Part shown: piece by piece, positions 34,948 through 48,585 of the stretch
Layout of the letters: the number at the start of each line of letters is the position of its first letter
Position numbering within the stretch: position 1 is the first letter of the stretch
Assembly (NCBI GenBank): GCA_037783415.1
Contig: JAZGTN010000097.1
Span: forward strand, 4,795,977 to 4,859,976
Reading direction: 5' to 3'
DNA length: 64,000 nucleotides
Origin: Leptasterias polaris
Lineage: Eukaryota > Echinodermata > Asteroidea > Forcipulatida > Asteriidae
Made by a program: the position numbers and the translations under genes
The notes under the pieces: model-generated
The model's database searches: none
What the model saw: the letters and a program-made list of their open reading frames with translations, nothing else
Told to the model about the DNA's origin: nothing

Positions 34948-35127
34948 TTGAACAAAGAGAAGGTTTTATAGCTTCTGACTGGCACCCCCAAACAAAGATA
35001 GTGACAAAATAGGGAGACCGCCAACATAGGACTAGATATCTCAGTTGGTAGAGCGCCGGCATTTTAAACCGAAGGTCGTTAGTTCAAATCCCGCTCTAGT
35101 CAATTTTTCTTTGTCCAACCCAATATT
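34948..35127 (+). mobile_element. MITE with an embedded degenerate tRNA-Lys-like sequence
   Basis: The ends ttggggttgaacaaag and, inverted, ttgggttggacaaagaa enclose ctgactggcacccccaaaca and a tRNA-like segment at about 35032-35101. In the latter, the acceptor stem GACTAGA pairs perfectly with TCTAGTC, the D arm is CTC-AGTTGGTA-GAG, and the anticodon loop ATTTTAA has anticodon TTT. The anticodon stem has only three pairs and the T stem is mismatched, so it is not a functional tRNA gene. A second copy, on the other strand, is at about 48586-48720. Confidence 0.65.
35032..35101 (+). pseudogene. tRNA-Lys(TTT)-like pseudogene inside a transposon
   Basis: See the enclosing element at 34948-35127. 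The intact 7-bp acceptor stem and the box A-like TAGCTCAGTTGG relative (tatctcagttggtagagc) and box B-like gttcaaatcc could still support pol III transcription. The poor anticodon and T stems argue against translation use. Confidence 0.55.
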
Positions 35128-35536
35128 ATTTAAAATTTCCCCTGTCAATTTCTCTTGTGGTTGACAACTTGATATTTGAAATTTATTTAGGTAAAGAAAA
35201 AGGCATGGTTAAAGCATTTGGGTGTTACGCACAGCACATTGGCCCACGTCACCGCAAATACATATAATAATGCTAATAATTAACTAATAACAAACTTTTT
35301 AAACTTTGTGTTTATACTGACGTTTGGGATAATATACAAATCATAGCTGGACATTTTTCTGGATAAATCAATCTTTATTATTAATATGTGCTATATCTAA
35401 AATGAACAAGCTTGAGTTACATATTTTTTTAATTTTTTTTTTTTATCGAGCTGTCAGATATGATTTATCAGAAAAGATCCTTGAAATAAAAGCTAGATTT
35501 ATTTTTTGACTTAACTTTTTTGGTTTTAACGCAAAC

Positions 35537-35703
35537 AATAGACCTTATACTATAGTGCTGATGATGCCACAGTTTGTTTACCACTTTGCGGAAGAAAGGA
35601 AAATCATTGCGTTTCTGCTCAATTGTCAGAAATGCAGTAGCCAGTTACAGCACTTAATCAATGCAGTAAACAAACCAAGACTTCATCAGTACATGGGTCT
35701 ATT
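35537..35703. mobile_element. MITE with AATAGACC termini
   Basis: It starts aatagacc and ends ggtctatt. Inside are inverted segments tgctgatgatgcc/acagtttgtttac and gtaaacaaacc/aagacttcatcagt. The TAGACC termini match the 333-bp element at 7912-8244, so the two may belong to one superfamily. It is noncoding. The rest of 34886-36609 (intron between exons 3 and 2) shows no exon. Confidence 0.6.
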
Positions 35704-36609
35704 CATACCAGTCAGCTGGTCACATCAATAAATTCAAACAAATAGATAATAACAGAATATCTGCTCTGACAGTGACAGCTTATCTTACAGTCAGTAAAGG
35801 AAAAATCGTAGATTAGCGAGAGAGAAAAAGCCCCATTCCAAAAAATGACAGGCCATGTCCTTCCGAATCACCAACGTGTGAAATCCACATCAATATTCAA
35901 TGAAATAGAATCCCCCTGCCGGAGAATTTTGGCCTGCTCATAAATGCAAATCACCGAGTAGTAGTGTTCCTTCTTTGATAGGAATGTTTCCCCAGCAGTC
36001 TCAGTCCCATCAGTGAGTAGTGTGCATAAACACACACTACCACTAGCCCCAAAGCCTAGACTGGAAAGATCAGCTGCATGATGGGCCCTCTTTACAAAAC
36101 AGATCGGGCAACCTCAAGTTATGGTTTGATGTTTGTTTTTTTCCTCTCATACTCTGCTGAGGAAGGATTGTGACATTTCAGCGTTCAGCTTGATCGGTGT
36201 TCGTGATAACCTGAAGCAAGTATGGCTTGGTACTCTATCACCATGAGACCCAGAGATATTATTGCTTCATGGGTCAATGTCTCACAACTACACCAGGGAG
36301 TAGGCAGGGGCAACTGTGCATGGAATTTTAACGCCTGATTCTGTGTAGATCTCTACACTTGGTTATTTGTTATCTCACCATGCCAAATCTCAAAGATGAG
36401 AACGGCTTCATGGAAGCGAGTTGAGCAAAATACTGTCGAAATTTAACAATCCTTGCAATACATTTTTGGGTTTTAAAAGTTCAGCTAAGTTAAATGCATT
36501 ACTTTGAATTGATGGTCGTAGAATTGAATGAGGTTATGATGATGATGTTGGTATAGGTCAAAAAGCACACTTTTTAATACAAAAACTAAGATTTAAACAC
36601 AAAGCTAAC

Positions 36610-36813
36610 CTGTGATGACTCTTGTGGGAAGATAGCATCAAAAGCAAACATCTTTGGTGCAGCTACACCTGCCCTACGATTGGCCGGTGTGATGAAACCC
36701 GACAGGAAGGTTGGGTCAAACAAGGTCACTTGTTTCTTCTTGGTGTCCACAGTAACGAATGTTGAATTGTCGCCAGGATTACTGGATGGGATAACCCTAA
36801 GCATGACTTTAAC
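36610..36813 (-). CDS. KIF26: KIF26-like exon 2 in window: first part of motor domain
   Basis: The exon is 204 nt, with acceptor ccttgctag and donor gttagctt, phase 0 at both ends. It reads VKVMLRVIPSSNPGDNSTFV, then TVDTKKKQVTLFDPTFLSGF and ITPANRRAGVAAPKMFAFDA, ending IFPQESSQ. VKVMLRV is the first beta strand of the motor and PKMFAFDAIFPQ the strand that precedes the P-loop; both match KIF26. The ITPANRRAGVAAPK insertion is typical of this family, not of conventional kinesins. Confidence 0.95.
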
Positions 36814-39800
36814 CTAGCAAGGAAACAGATAAATTGGACTAATTAGTGTAAAGCAAGTCTTCCTTTAACAAAATGCCCACTGCCTTAAAAATAGAAACCA
36901 ACTTGAATTGTAAAGGCAGTACAAAAGACAGAGTACAAGTAAAAATACGCCCACTTTTCACAGCCATAGATGACGATACAAAACGAAACCTAAACCATGT
37001 TCCATCTTTGTTGAATGTAGAAACAACAAGATGATTTGTGCTATCGACAACTTCACAGCTAGTCATCTATATTTAGAGGACTGTAAACATTCATGATGCT
37101 TGCTGTTTAAGTTTTGTCACTTTTCATCATTCAAGGAAAACCCAGTTGTGCGAAGCCAGCAGACCGTTAAGTGTGATTCAGATGAAATTTGAAGTAATTT
37201 ACGCACAAAGAATCGGGGGAAGGACACAGAATGAGGCTGTCGCCCCCGGTGATTTGACAACCCCCTTCTCTGCTTGACAATTTTACAGAGCAATAAACTA
37301 ATTTATCACCCCAATTATAGGCCACAATAACTACCACTGACACAACAAGCTGCAACAACATTAAAGTGAACAACAAAATAACAAACAATGTAATTGTATT
37401 TTTATCAGTGCAGCTGGTGGAATAAATTCAAACTAGTATTTGAAATGGCAATTGCTACTGGTTGTTTCATTTCTGTATTCTAGTCAGATCTGAATCAGTT
37501 TTCTACACTTGCAGTTGCAGTTGAAATTTGTTACAGCAGCAGTTTGCGTCAACCATTTAAACTGAGTCCACTACTCCAAACGTTGAATAAATGAAAACCA
37601 GTGTTTTATCTAAAATTATACATACATGTAATTGCAAATGGGCAGAATGACATTTTGTGTCTTGTTTTTAAAACAAAACTATGGGTTTTAGTTTTTCATA
37701 TTGGTTTGAAAGTTGAACATCCCTTCTACAAACAGGAAACTTGTGTTCATGTCTATACTTCTCTTGCCTACTTGCTAGCATGGCAAAAAAATAAAATGTA
37801 AAACACACACTTCAATGTGAAAACATGTAAGACATCAAAACCCCTATTTTGTGTAAATTTGTGTGTATAAAAATGTTTTTAAAGTAATTATTTTTTTTTT
37901 TTTTAAATAATCATCAATGTACTCTTTCCAGAAATCAATATACACCCCCCCCAAAAAAAAAAAAGGATGTCTAGAATTGCACTAAAGTATGAATATATTG
38001 TACTTCAATACAAATAAAACTAACAGATACATTCTTCTTAGTATTTGACAACATGGTGCTTATCCCCTTAACTAATAGATGCAGTCATTATGGGTAGTTT
38101 CACTGACCCCTACCCACAGCAGGAGTACGCAGTGAAGCACTGATCCCATTAATGGATTGTGAACACACCGCACAGGTACAGAGGTACGGCACGGGTATTA
38201 CAGTGTTGATGTATGACTTAGATACAAGTAAAGCCGCTTGAGTACGCTTCAGTACGACTTGAATCAACAACTGGTGGGACTTGAGGTCGCCAGGTAGACA
38301 GCAGCCACTGCTGGAGAGGCGCTACGCACCAGCGTGCGTGCCCAGAGAGTTCGTATGACCTGGATAATGTTGTTTGCACTACAGTTCTGCCTTATTAATT
38401 TCTGATTTCTAGTCCAGTCATGCAGCTAATTCGTCTCTATTTACCATTAAGGCTGTCTACGGTGAGGTGTTCCATCAATACAAATACACTGTGACATTTC
38501 ACAGTATTGTTTAATATATGTATTTATGTTGGAAGGATTGCAAAACCTGGCATGCAACACCGCTCTAGAATATTGCCTTTGTTAAACTTCCCAATCTATT
38601 GGCCTGGTCTTCAATGACAACCTGAAACAATTACTGACCTGGAACTTCTTGTTTGAGAGGACAAGGCTATTTTCATTATGATTTTGCAAAGCACAATTCC
38701 ATTGAAAAAGTCTACATCTATTTCTCCTATAACAGTGGTCTACTGGCCAAATGCTAGCTAAAACACCCCCAGGACCAGTCAAAGTTCTCTCCATGTGGTT
38801 CGGCTGGCTAGTTCAGTGTTGAAAACATCCCTATTTCATTTGAAATATAGACAAGTGAAAAAGGTGATGGGTCAGTGAATAGGGTGATGGACTTGTTAAA
38901 TGACAAGCTGACTGGTCCTGCTGACTAGTCAATACAAAGGTTTAGGGCAAACCCTGGTCTAACTTTTGAAGGGGGCACCAAGCCAAGACCGGGGGCAACA
39001 GAGGCCATCTGCAGCGTTTGTTTCATTTCCCGCCTGCAATTACATACAGTCAAATGTGAATCATCATGCAGTCTGTCATTTTAATCCGAAAGCAATATGC
39101 TGTATACTGCAAACCCAAGGACCATGTCACTTCTAATTTCTTTATGGATACCGGGTAATAATATCACAGGAGTATTCCAGCAAGAAGCCAAGGCCTCAGT
39201 GATGTCACTCACTTCCTATTGGTATAAGTGGGCTCACAATTCACAGACATCAGTGAATGCACTGGTGATGGTACTAATGGTTCATTTCCTACAGGGTGTC
39301 CAAGAATAGAGCCCCGAGGGATCCAGATGAAACAATTGCCTGAACAGTGATTCATTAGGTATGGGTTACAATTTTTTCTAATGGGCTGCCTGTTGTCATT
39401 GAGAGTGACACTGTGACGATGATATGGTGCTTCGGAATGAGCAGGAAATCCTGTTCGCAGTTTAAATAACATTTATGTGTTTCTGTTTAATATCACTAGC
39501 CAAAAATGATTAAACTCTGTGAAAATTAACGTTCACTGCATGGACATTGACCCATGTGAACATTTATGTTTTAGCCATCAGGTTAATGCCAGTGTAAAAA
39601 AAGGGAGAGTTCAAATCGACAATGCATGCAGTCAGAAACATGATCAAGTGAGCTTTGTCATCGAAAAAATTTATAAAAAGACAAACTGAAAAGTGCTTTC
39701 ACAACATTTTCAAACATGCTATAACTTTCTGAAAGTTCCCACAGAGTTTAAATTGGAAAGTAAGGTGCAGAAAAAGCATTGGTATAGGCCTATTCCACTG

Positions 39801-42800
39801 GAAAAGGCAAGGCTTTTAAAAACCTGGTAACAAATTGTTTGTTACATTACTCCGGCCCGTGGAAAAAGCATTCATCAAAAACTTGAGCAGTGTCCTTTTG
39901 CCAATTCTGAGTATTATTTGAACAGCATGAGAGCTGCCGTTCCCATGGAAGAGAAATTTAATTTCACAACTGTCAAACGTTTCCTGGGGTGGCAAAAATT
40001 CCATTGATGAGAATGTTGGTGGGCTCAGGATGTCTCTTGTATATGCTTGGCTTAGTCTGACGAGGGCAATTGGTTTTATTGTTAGGCCTTTCATGGTTAT
40101 AATACACTGAACAGCACGCAGCAGCCCTCTAAGTACCCAGCAGGTATTTGGTTAAGCAAAGAGTGTGTATGAGAATTTGAAAAACCTCTCGGGCACAAAT
40201 CTTGACTTCCGAAATGCCAAAATAATTCATTTGACTGATGGAATTCCATCTGGAACAAGGGAGGCTTCAGGGGTAGACCGTGCAATACAGATCAGCTGAC
40301 TAACCCCTTGTGCTGTGCAAACAGCCCTTGGAGGAAAAGACTTTGCACTGCGTGGCTTGAAGGAGTGAATGGATTGGATGCAGTCACTGCACTAAAGGAA
40401 TTCAATTTTGAACAATTGAGGTTGTTTTGGATTTAATGAAAACTTGGGGAAATATATAACTAGCCTCAATTCACGCTACCGGTGGAGGGACATATTGACT
40501 TGGTTAACTACAATCATTTTAAATATATATTTATCAATTGGATTTCCACAAAACGGTATGAATTTCCGGCTTTCATTTTAGCCCTCCCATGGAATGTTAA
40601 ATCACATTCTATTCCGAGCCACTTCAATAAGTATTTTTTATTAGTAGCCCATGGGTGGGGATCGCTTGCTCTGCAGCATTTAAGGCGAAATACCGCTTAT
40701 GAACCTTGACGATCTCACCGAACAAAAGTTTTGAAATGTCACAGTTTGTGGGTGTATCCGTGTAAGAAATTCTATTCCTTCATGGTGTATTGAAAATACA
40801 TCCACTGAGAGCAAATCAAGGTAGCATTGTTACGGTATCATGATTTGTAACATACTTGATACACACCAATGAAAACCTTTATTACGGATATTAACAATGT
40901 TCTAGTTGCGATTTATACAGAGGAAATGTTTTTTTTCTGCGAATAAAAGAGAGGGAAAGTATTTTCTGACTAATATGGGGGGCACCGGGAAGGTTATACA
41001 ATGAAACCATTCATCTGTTGTTCTGGATATACAAAAGCGCTCAGAAGTAGAGCCGTCAAAAATCTTGTAACCTTCATCCATTATATATGGCAGTGTATAC
41101 ATAGTGCAGTTTGTGTATTTTTGGACAACTTCCAAAATAACATAAGTTTGTACACTTTTGTACTAAGTTGTTAAAAATGATCCCCTTAAAAACTGTGTGT
41201 GTGTGGGTTTTTTGTGGGGGTTTTTTCCAGGAGCGATTCAACAAGTGAAAAAATGCTCAGTGATGTTGTTAACATTTGTTCCTTCCAATTCATTGTACCA
41301 ATGACCTTGTAGGCTCGTTGTTTCCTTTCCATGAAAAATAGGGGGAAAAAACTCAAATATGTTGAAACTCTGACTACCGATCAAAAGGAACACAAGTTTC
41401 CTTTCACATAATGATATTTACTGAGGATTTTGCTCAAAATGTCAAATATCTTTGTCCTTCATAAAGAACATAAAGCTTATGAAATGAAATGTTTTTAAAG
41501 AATGTTAGTGAACATAAATTTACACCACTGCCATTTTCGATCACCAGAAACAGTCATTATACGCAAAAAATGAAAAAAAACACCTACTCCAGCTTAATCA
41601 TTCATGGCAGCCAAATCAATATCACTACTGTACACCATTTCTCTCTTTGTTCTTGACAAAGAATGTTGATTAGATATTAATGAACATGGTCGAAGGCAAC
41701 ATTTTGTTGGGGCGGGAAATTTCAGATCCGTTGCACATGTCTGATGTAATTAGGGCACGTCATCTCGCTTCAAGTCATTCAACGGAGTAGAGAGAAAGCA
41801 GGAAAAACAAAAATAAAAATAAAAAGTGGGGAAAATGAGGTCAGACTGATGAATACATTACTTCCCAAATCCTGCCTTTACACATGGATTGATTACACTA
41901 AGCAATTGTTCACACTGATGTACCATGGTATGGTAATGTATGCATGAAAACTCAGGGAGTGAACTGGCCTTAGTAACTTCCTTAGAAATGAATCAGTCAT
42001 TGTTCAGGGACATTTTTTGGTTGTATACTGAGAGTAATTGTTTTAAAACCGTGTGATCGGTTGGAACATCAGACATACACATTTTGGTAGCTGGGTTATC
42101 TTTTGGGGAAAATAGTAATCAGGTTTGATCTGATCATGTGCCTTTACCCGCTTTGATAAAGTTCAGAAAGGAAAAGTTAGCAGGACAAAATTATCTTGTT
42201 GAGAACTTGCTGAGGTGAAGGAAAGGTTTTTTTTATAATAGGGAAATCATTATTTTCTTTATTTACATCAAGCAAGCCCATTGCACCATGCAATTTGTGT
42301 TTTTCCTCTGGTAAGATCTGCATGTGCTAGAAGGGCTATACTGAAATACTAAAAGGCAGGCACTTTGTGATCCAGGAAGGCTTTCCATTGAATAACATTG
42401 ACTGCCACATTCTCATGGGGCTTCAGAACTTGCTTTTATAGGACCTAACTGCATGATGACAAGGAATGAAAGCACCTTAGTTGACAGTGATGGCAATTCG
42501 TCTGCCCACCAAACGAGAATAAACTGAGTGGAGGTTTGGCTCGTCCCACCATGCGACTTAACAAAAATCCCTGTGACACTTATCACAATTATTGAATGTA
42601 CTTCTAAACACAATTTGGAAATTGTAATTTGAAGGGTTTGGAGTAATAGCTTCCAGGATGTTCGTGAAATAACATATGATGTCTTAAGAAAGAATAAAAC
42701 CAAGCATAGTATTAGGGGCTGAGATGAGGGTGTTCGTGTTGCCCTCTCAATGAATCCCACTACATTATCTTTACTTCCACTCAACTTGACAATTTCCAAT

Positions 42801-45800
42801 CACAAAGGCCAAACATTATATTAATATCTCTGCATACCGATGAATGCACTGCCCTGAAGTCCCACACTGCTATTTCAACAAAAAATTGAGTTCAATATTT
42901 TTTTAAACTATTTTCTTCTCATCAATCACACATACAAAATCATTTCTCTCCGGTTGTTATCCAACGCTTGCCAGGTAATCCAAACACTTCCACACAGCCG
43001 CAGGTAACAACCCATTCAAGATTCCAAAACGCAGTTCCGGTTTGTGTGTTTGTCTGCATTCAATGACTGCCTCCTTTTTTCCTCCCGTTAATACGGAGCC
43101 TAAGGCCCAGCAGTTGATAAACCATACCCCATAGATCAACCAACAATATCACAGTTAAATAGACTTACATAAGGCGAAATCTCCTAAAATGTTTCCATTC
43201 TTTGATCGATAGAAAAATGCTGTCAACTAGAAAAAAATAATTATTTTCCCAAGTACATATTATTTTTTTTGCAACTAGGGCAAAACACAAGGTCAGGCTT
43301 GTACACTCTATTTAATGAGAATTCTGCCATAATTCTCTGCAGGGGGGAAATGGTAGACTGAGGGGATGTTCAGATTGCAACTTAATATCATCCTGGCAGA
43401 GGTATATCATCGTACCTCCAGCCAAAATTATCTGATGAGTGCTGGCATACTGAAACTGCATCTCAATTTAACTAGTCAAGATCTGTTAAACAGAATAATA
43501 ATAATAATGGCTTCTTATATAGCGCTCATATCCTGTCTCAGAGATGCTTCAACAGTCAGTATTTTCCTGCAAGGAATGTGGAGCTACATTTTGAAGTATG
43601 AGACCTATTCCTTTACACTCACCATGTAATGGTTTACAAGGTGCTGTGGCGCAATATGCCCCACACATTAGTTTTTTTTAGATGATTAGATGAAGTAAAA
43701 TTAAACTAAAGCTCATTTAAAGAAAACTTGGCCAAGAACAATCGATTGATCTTAAATCAGGGATGATTGTATGAAAATGAGCAACCTTGAAAATAGGGTA
43801 ACAATTTCCTCTTGGTGTGAAAACGAGGTTCCCTGAATGTACAGAATGTTACATTGTAGAGGTTTACAGACTCTCTACATCATTTCAATTAGATATCTGA
43901 AAGTTTGGTAATGCCATGGGCCAAGTCTTTCCAAATTTGTGATTGCAACTTTGCTTCTTTCAAGGAAATCTGAAGGTGCAGGGAGAACAGTAAAACAAAC
44001 CTGAAATCAGGAAAATTCTGATGAATAACATGCCTATCAAATATATTTCTGATCAACAAGTGTAGATATGACATAATCAACGATCTCTGTCCTTGCTCTA
44101 TGATTTACTGAATGAATGAATCAAAATCTTTACATAGTTAAGCAAGAAAAAGCATATGTAGACAACGGTTGTTTTAAATTTTAGTTTGCATTGTTCATGT
44201 TCTCTTGAAAAATGGGGGGGGGGGGGAAGGGAAGATTCACAAGGCCAAGAGATGATAGCTAATTAGGCCTTCCAGGACCAACCATTAGAATGGCTATCTC
44301 TGTAGCATGGTTCCATATGGTCAGTGCCTTGCCTCATCAGTCTTAAATGCCCTGACTGGCAGCTTTTGACCTCCTGATTAACTGACAAGAAGACAGCATA
44401 ATCTTCACTCACTGAGTGACAGCAGAGAGCTGATATTAAATGATTAAGGGAGACTTTAAATAGTACTTGGACAACAAAGCTTAGCAGACAACCAAATTAG
44501 CTGGGAATTTTGTATATTAATTACTGATGTACTCAGTTTGGTTGTCTGTTTCAGTGATGTGAGGTTTGTTATCTGAATGGTTAATGGTTCGACATGGTTT
44601 CTCCATGGTCATTATTATCAAGGCTATTCCAGTATGAATACTGGACATCACTTCACTGAAGAATAGCATCAGCAGGCCTGGATACTTCATTCTTGTCGGG
44701 GCAAGGCAGTTTTTTCCTTAATAAAAGACACCTCTCTAAGAAATTTTTTAATTTCTACTAGGGCAATGAATGACCAGAGGCATGGAGGCACTTGCCTCCA
44801 TTACTTCCATGAAGTAACAGCCGTTTGTTAGGTGAGCTCTGCTCTTGTAAACCTATAATGTGGTGTTTGAAAAAAATTCTTCAAATCAACTATAACTCCC
44901 ATATGTTATATAATAATACATGTATTTAAAAAAAATGTTTATGTTAAGGAATTCATTAGAAAATATTGGTGAAGGGTGACCCCCTTTTTTAAGTGCATAT
45001 ATCGATTGTCAGTTCCACCATTTATCTGAATAGCAAAAAAATGTTGATGTCAGGTGCTTACTTTTCATGTACATCAACTGGTAAATCAATAACGAGAACA
45101 AGTCAAAGGTCAGATAGATTTCCCCAGAGCACATGACAAGCTAGCCCACCAAATTCAGAGGCATGTTCCACAAATATACACAACCACACAACAAGAGATA
45201 TGACAGGGAGAGGAGAAGAGTTTCCACCCTACTCAGACGACTTCTGTCCTCTGGGTGGCCAGCCCTGCTAATGGTCAATTCCTTCAATCAGCAAGCATTT
45301 TAATCTCTGAAGTGCTTTGATAAACAAATATGGGTAATTCACAGGGAAGTTGAAGAGAGGAAGCTGTAACTATCCTAGGGGGAGGAAACGTTGTAAAAAG
45401 GGAATAATATGCGTTGTAAAAAGGGAATAATATGCGACAGGAAACTACAAGACAGCCAACCAGCCCAAAATTTCGCCCAGAAAAGGAAGACCGGAGGATT
45501 TACATCACTTCTAGGTCGATATCAATAAGGACAGTCTTAGTTCACTGATAAGTTTTTATTGGTTGAAGTGTTGTTGTTTTTTAAGCGCTTCCCGCGTGAA
45601 ACCAAAATATCAATCAAGAAATTTACTCTCCTGAAGAAAATATTTTGGTAGCATTTGTCCATGCAGGTCAAGCCTATTGACCTCTTGGCACAACGCGCAG
45701 TGTACTTACACCCCTATCCTATCTGCCATTTTGGGAGGGAAAATGTACACAAAGGAGTTGTACCCTAAAATGGTGGAAGCATTTTTAGGGGAGGTGCATT

Positions 45801-48156
45801 CCGCATCTGCAAGGGGTCAATATTTGAATGTGCTTTGCTACCGAAAAACACATTGAGAGTTTGTACCTGATAGCACTTTAAATTGCTACAATTATTAAAT
45901 ACCGCAAATAATTGTTGTCTTCTTATGAAGAGTTTTGATTGACAACAAAAAATGCTTAAGAAAGAATATTCTGGTTTAAAACTCAACATTTTTATACAAT
46001 TCCCTTAAAATAACATTAACAATACCTTAAGTCTACTAAACCCTCCTCATGTCTGACATTTTGAGAAAAAAATATTGAAATATGAAAACACTGTACATTT
46101 TTTTCCTTCAACTAATACTGATTAATACAAATGCAACAGACGTTTACTTTTTGATGATGTACATGCAGACGTTTTTCTTCTATAATTCATTTGTCACCAT
46201 ACCAAGGCGGCAAAGACATTGTGCTTCTCATTTTTGGATACAATATGCAGCTCGGATGCTACCAAACCCAGACACCAGTGCACAGTTGCCACACAGCCAA
46301 CCAGACTCCTCGGAACCAACCAGTGTTCCGTTGCCAAGGTTTCATATACTTGACTGATCCATGGTCACTAGGGGAACAATTAGTTCAATGTGACCTACAA
46401 TTTGTTTACAAATGTCTTCCGCCTCATTTGCATCATCAGAATCCTTGTTTGCTGCATGGCTGTGCACATAGCTGGAGGTAGCACCAATAAGACTGTCAGG
46501 AGAAATGACCAGTGAAATACGAAGGTAGGATTCCTGGCTAGGGCAACCCAGTGTGTTCTCCTCCCTTTAACAAATACCCTCGGTTGGTGGTTGGAACTAA
46601 AGCGAGACACCCACAAGAATCCCAGAGCGAAGAAAACAACAGGAACAATAAACATCCATTAGTCACACACTTCAAGTTTTTTTCTGGGAACTTGAAACGG
46701 ATAAGCTCCCGGGTGAGCATTTCAAGAAACCGGCGCCGAAAAGAGAAGGGCACAAAAAGACGGGGCATCGATCCCACTCTCCAGATTGGAGAGCGATCTG
46801 AATGATGCTTTCCAAACAAGCAGATTAACAGGCTTTACTCCTAAGCACCAGTTTCATTTTGATCATCCAAGCTACACCAGGACCAAAGCCCAGCAAAGAA
46901 AAGAGGGGGACTTGTTGGCACAGATTAGCACTAATCTGTGTCAATAACAGCCTTGTTTAGGGGGCAGGTTTGGGTAAACAGAATGAAGTTGATCCTTGTC
47001 CATCAATACAAGAGGAGGGGACCATGGGGGGCGGGGATTTGGGGATTTAGTGAGGACCTATTATTTGTTCTCTTGTAGGCTTGTTGACAGTGTATGACCC
47101 CCAGGCTTTTTGTTGGGGCATTGTTCCATCCAAAGGAAGTCAGAGGATAAAAATGGATGCATATTGACCCATTCTGACAATGTGACCATCTAATACAATA
47201 AGTAAGAGACCCTTTTACGTGATTGACAGCTGAGGAGAGCTCATTCAGTTTCACCCCAAAAACTTTCAGGATAAAGACTGTAATTCGCCTGGAATGCATC
47301 GGCCTTTCTTTTCTCTGAAAACGATCCACTGAGGAAGCGGTTTTGTAGTGTACTGAAAAATTCAAAGATGGTCTAAGCAGAATACACAAAACAAATTCAC
47401 AACAAAACTCTGCCTCATTCTGTATACAACCTCATTCAAACTATTATTGAGCCAATGGTGTGCATGTGTATTTAATTGAAAATACATTGTTTCACGAGTG
47501 GGAAAATCTAATCTGTTTGTGCATAATTTTTTCAGAAAACTTATAATTCACAGGACACCTTCATTTTTGTCGTCAAAGATTACTGGTATGTACTCTCATG
47601 GCTAGACGATACAAATATGGCATCTCCAACAGCCAGACTAATTTGGTTAGGGTCTTTCTTCAAGCAGAACTGATTGCTTCTTATGTTCAATGACATTCAA
47701 AAAGTTCACACATGATTAACTGATATACTATTTACACAGAACATGATCTCCAGACTAGTCGCCCCCTCATGATTATATCCACCTGATGCAGTTCTGGCTT
47801 CATTAGAAAAAGCATATTTGCCAAAGCCCAGATCCCTTCACAGGAGGCATCATGGCCTCGGTGACCACACTGTGACATCACAGGCTGGTTTCATGATATC
47901 CAGACCCCTTTCCAAAGTGTTGATATTAAACGTGGCAATCTGATGTGACAGTCAGTTTGGTCATCTTTTTATACTTGCATCATTAGTCTATAGTTTCGTT
48001 ACTCGCTGAAGCAAAAACAAAAACCTTAAAAATGAGAAGTACAGAAAGACACAAACACAATTGTTTCCGTACTCATGCTTACAATTTAACATGTAATTTC
48101 TTCCTACGGTATCTGCCCAGTGCTGGGTTTCTCCCTGAGGTTAATTTAAAACTTAC
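36814..48156 (-). other. KIF26-like intron, 11.3 kb
   Basis: No exon was recognised. Contents noted: a SINE-like head with ggcttcttatatagcgctca at about 43495-43540; a second copy of the dispersed ttgaccc repeat at 45665-45825; a 24-bp direct duplication (cgttgtaaaaagggaataat and on) at about 45388-45436; and G runs near 44215-44227. The remainder, including the patch of unusual sequence at about 38100-38350, holds nothing I can assign. Confidence 0.7.
45665..45825 (+). repeat. Dispersed ttgaccc...gggtcaat repeat, copy 2
   Basis: It begins near attgacctcttggcacaacg, contains tacacccctatcctatctgc, tgtacacaaaggagttgtac and gaggtgcattccgcatctgc, and ends aaggggtcaat. It is the closest copy to a full-length element together with 62810-62970. 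Confidence 0.65.
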
Positions 48157-48397
48157 CTTTCCCACTCCAGGATTGTCTTTGACCCTTGACACATTGCGGA
48201 GAAGAGAAGGGGGAGCAGGAGGCGGTGATCTAGAAATGATCTGGCAGAAATTTGTTGGAAATATCGGTGGTTCTGGCTCCCTAGCATGAGGGTCAGGTAA
48301 AAATGTCTGCTGGCGCTGCTGCTGTTGTTGTTGTTGCTGCTGCTGCTGCTGCTGTTGTTTTCTCTTTTTCGAACTGAGGTTTAACTTCTGTGCTGCC
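48157..48397 (-). CDS. KIF26: KIF26-like exon 1 in window: polyglutamine linker before the motor
   Basis: The exon is 241 nt, with a probable acceptor at gaaaaacag (48398-48400) and donor gtaagttt; two bases are carried in and the exon ends in phase 0. It reads AAQKLNLSSKKRK, then 14 Gln (48316-48357), RQQTFLPDPHAREPEPPIFP, TNFCQIISRSPPPAPPSLL and RNVSRVKDNPGVGK. SPPPAPPSLLRNVSRVKDNPGVGK is the stretch immediately before the motor in KIF26 and joins VKVMLRV in phase 0. The Gln run mixes CAG and CAA codons. The acceptor is slightly less certain than the rest. Confidence 0.88.
48316..48357 (-). repeat. CAG/CAA microsatellite coding for 14 glutamines
   Basis: An in-frame mixed CAG and CAA tract within KIF26-like exon 1, followed by an Arg and two more Gln. 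Mixed codons stabilise such tracts against slippage, and individuals may differ in its length. Confidence 0.9.
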
Positions 48398-48585
48398 CTG
48401 TTTTTCAAAAGACAAAAGAGAAAAGAAGCTGTTGAGTTTCACAAATATATTTTGAAAACCTGATGGTATCAAAATGATAGTGAAGTGCCAATTTAAAAAC
48501 GATGGAGTGACCTTAGGGGAAACCCAAGGGGAAGGACATTTAAAAATTGCTTGAAAACACATATAACCTATTATATGCAGTCTTG

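Larger units (their letters stand above)
18209..48397 (-). other. KIF26: KIF26-like kinesin gene, partial, nine exons in the window
   Basis: Nine minus-strand exons, listed separately, join with consistent phases (2-0-0-1-1-1-2-0-1 at entry, in bases carried over or their complement) to give 1,947 uninterrupted codons. Every junction has GT and AG. Family assignment rests on the motor sequence ([41 protein letters not shown]), on [11 protein letters not shown] and [12 protein letters not shown] just after the motor, and on EIKVYEVDDV near the C-terminus, all as in vertebrate KIF26A and KIF26B. Known family members lack motor ATPase activity and act in microtubule and signalling control during development. 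The N-terminal exons must lie beyond 64000, and the last exon or exons were not found with confidence. The two vertebrate genes arose by vertebrate duplication, so I use the unlettered symbol. Confidence 0.93.

Noticed and set aside
35028..35101. Functional tRNA-Lys gene
   Set aside because: The acceptor stem and anticodon look right, but the anticodon stem has only three pairs and the T stem is mismatched, and the sequence lies inside a repeated element.
46395..47389. Several 80-130-codon open frames on both strands
   Set aside because: No splice signals, homology or codon character; they overlap each other in conflicting frames.
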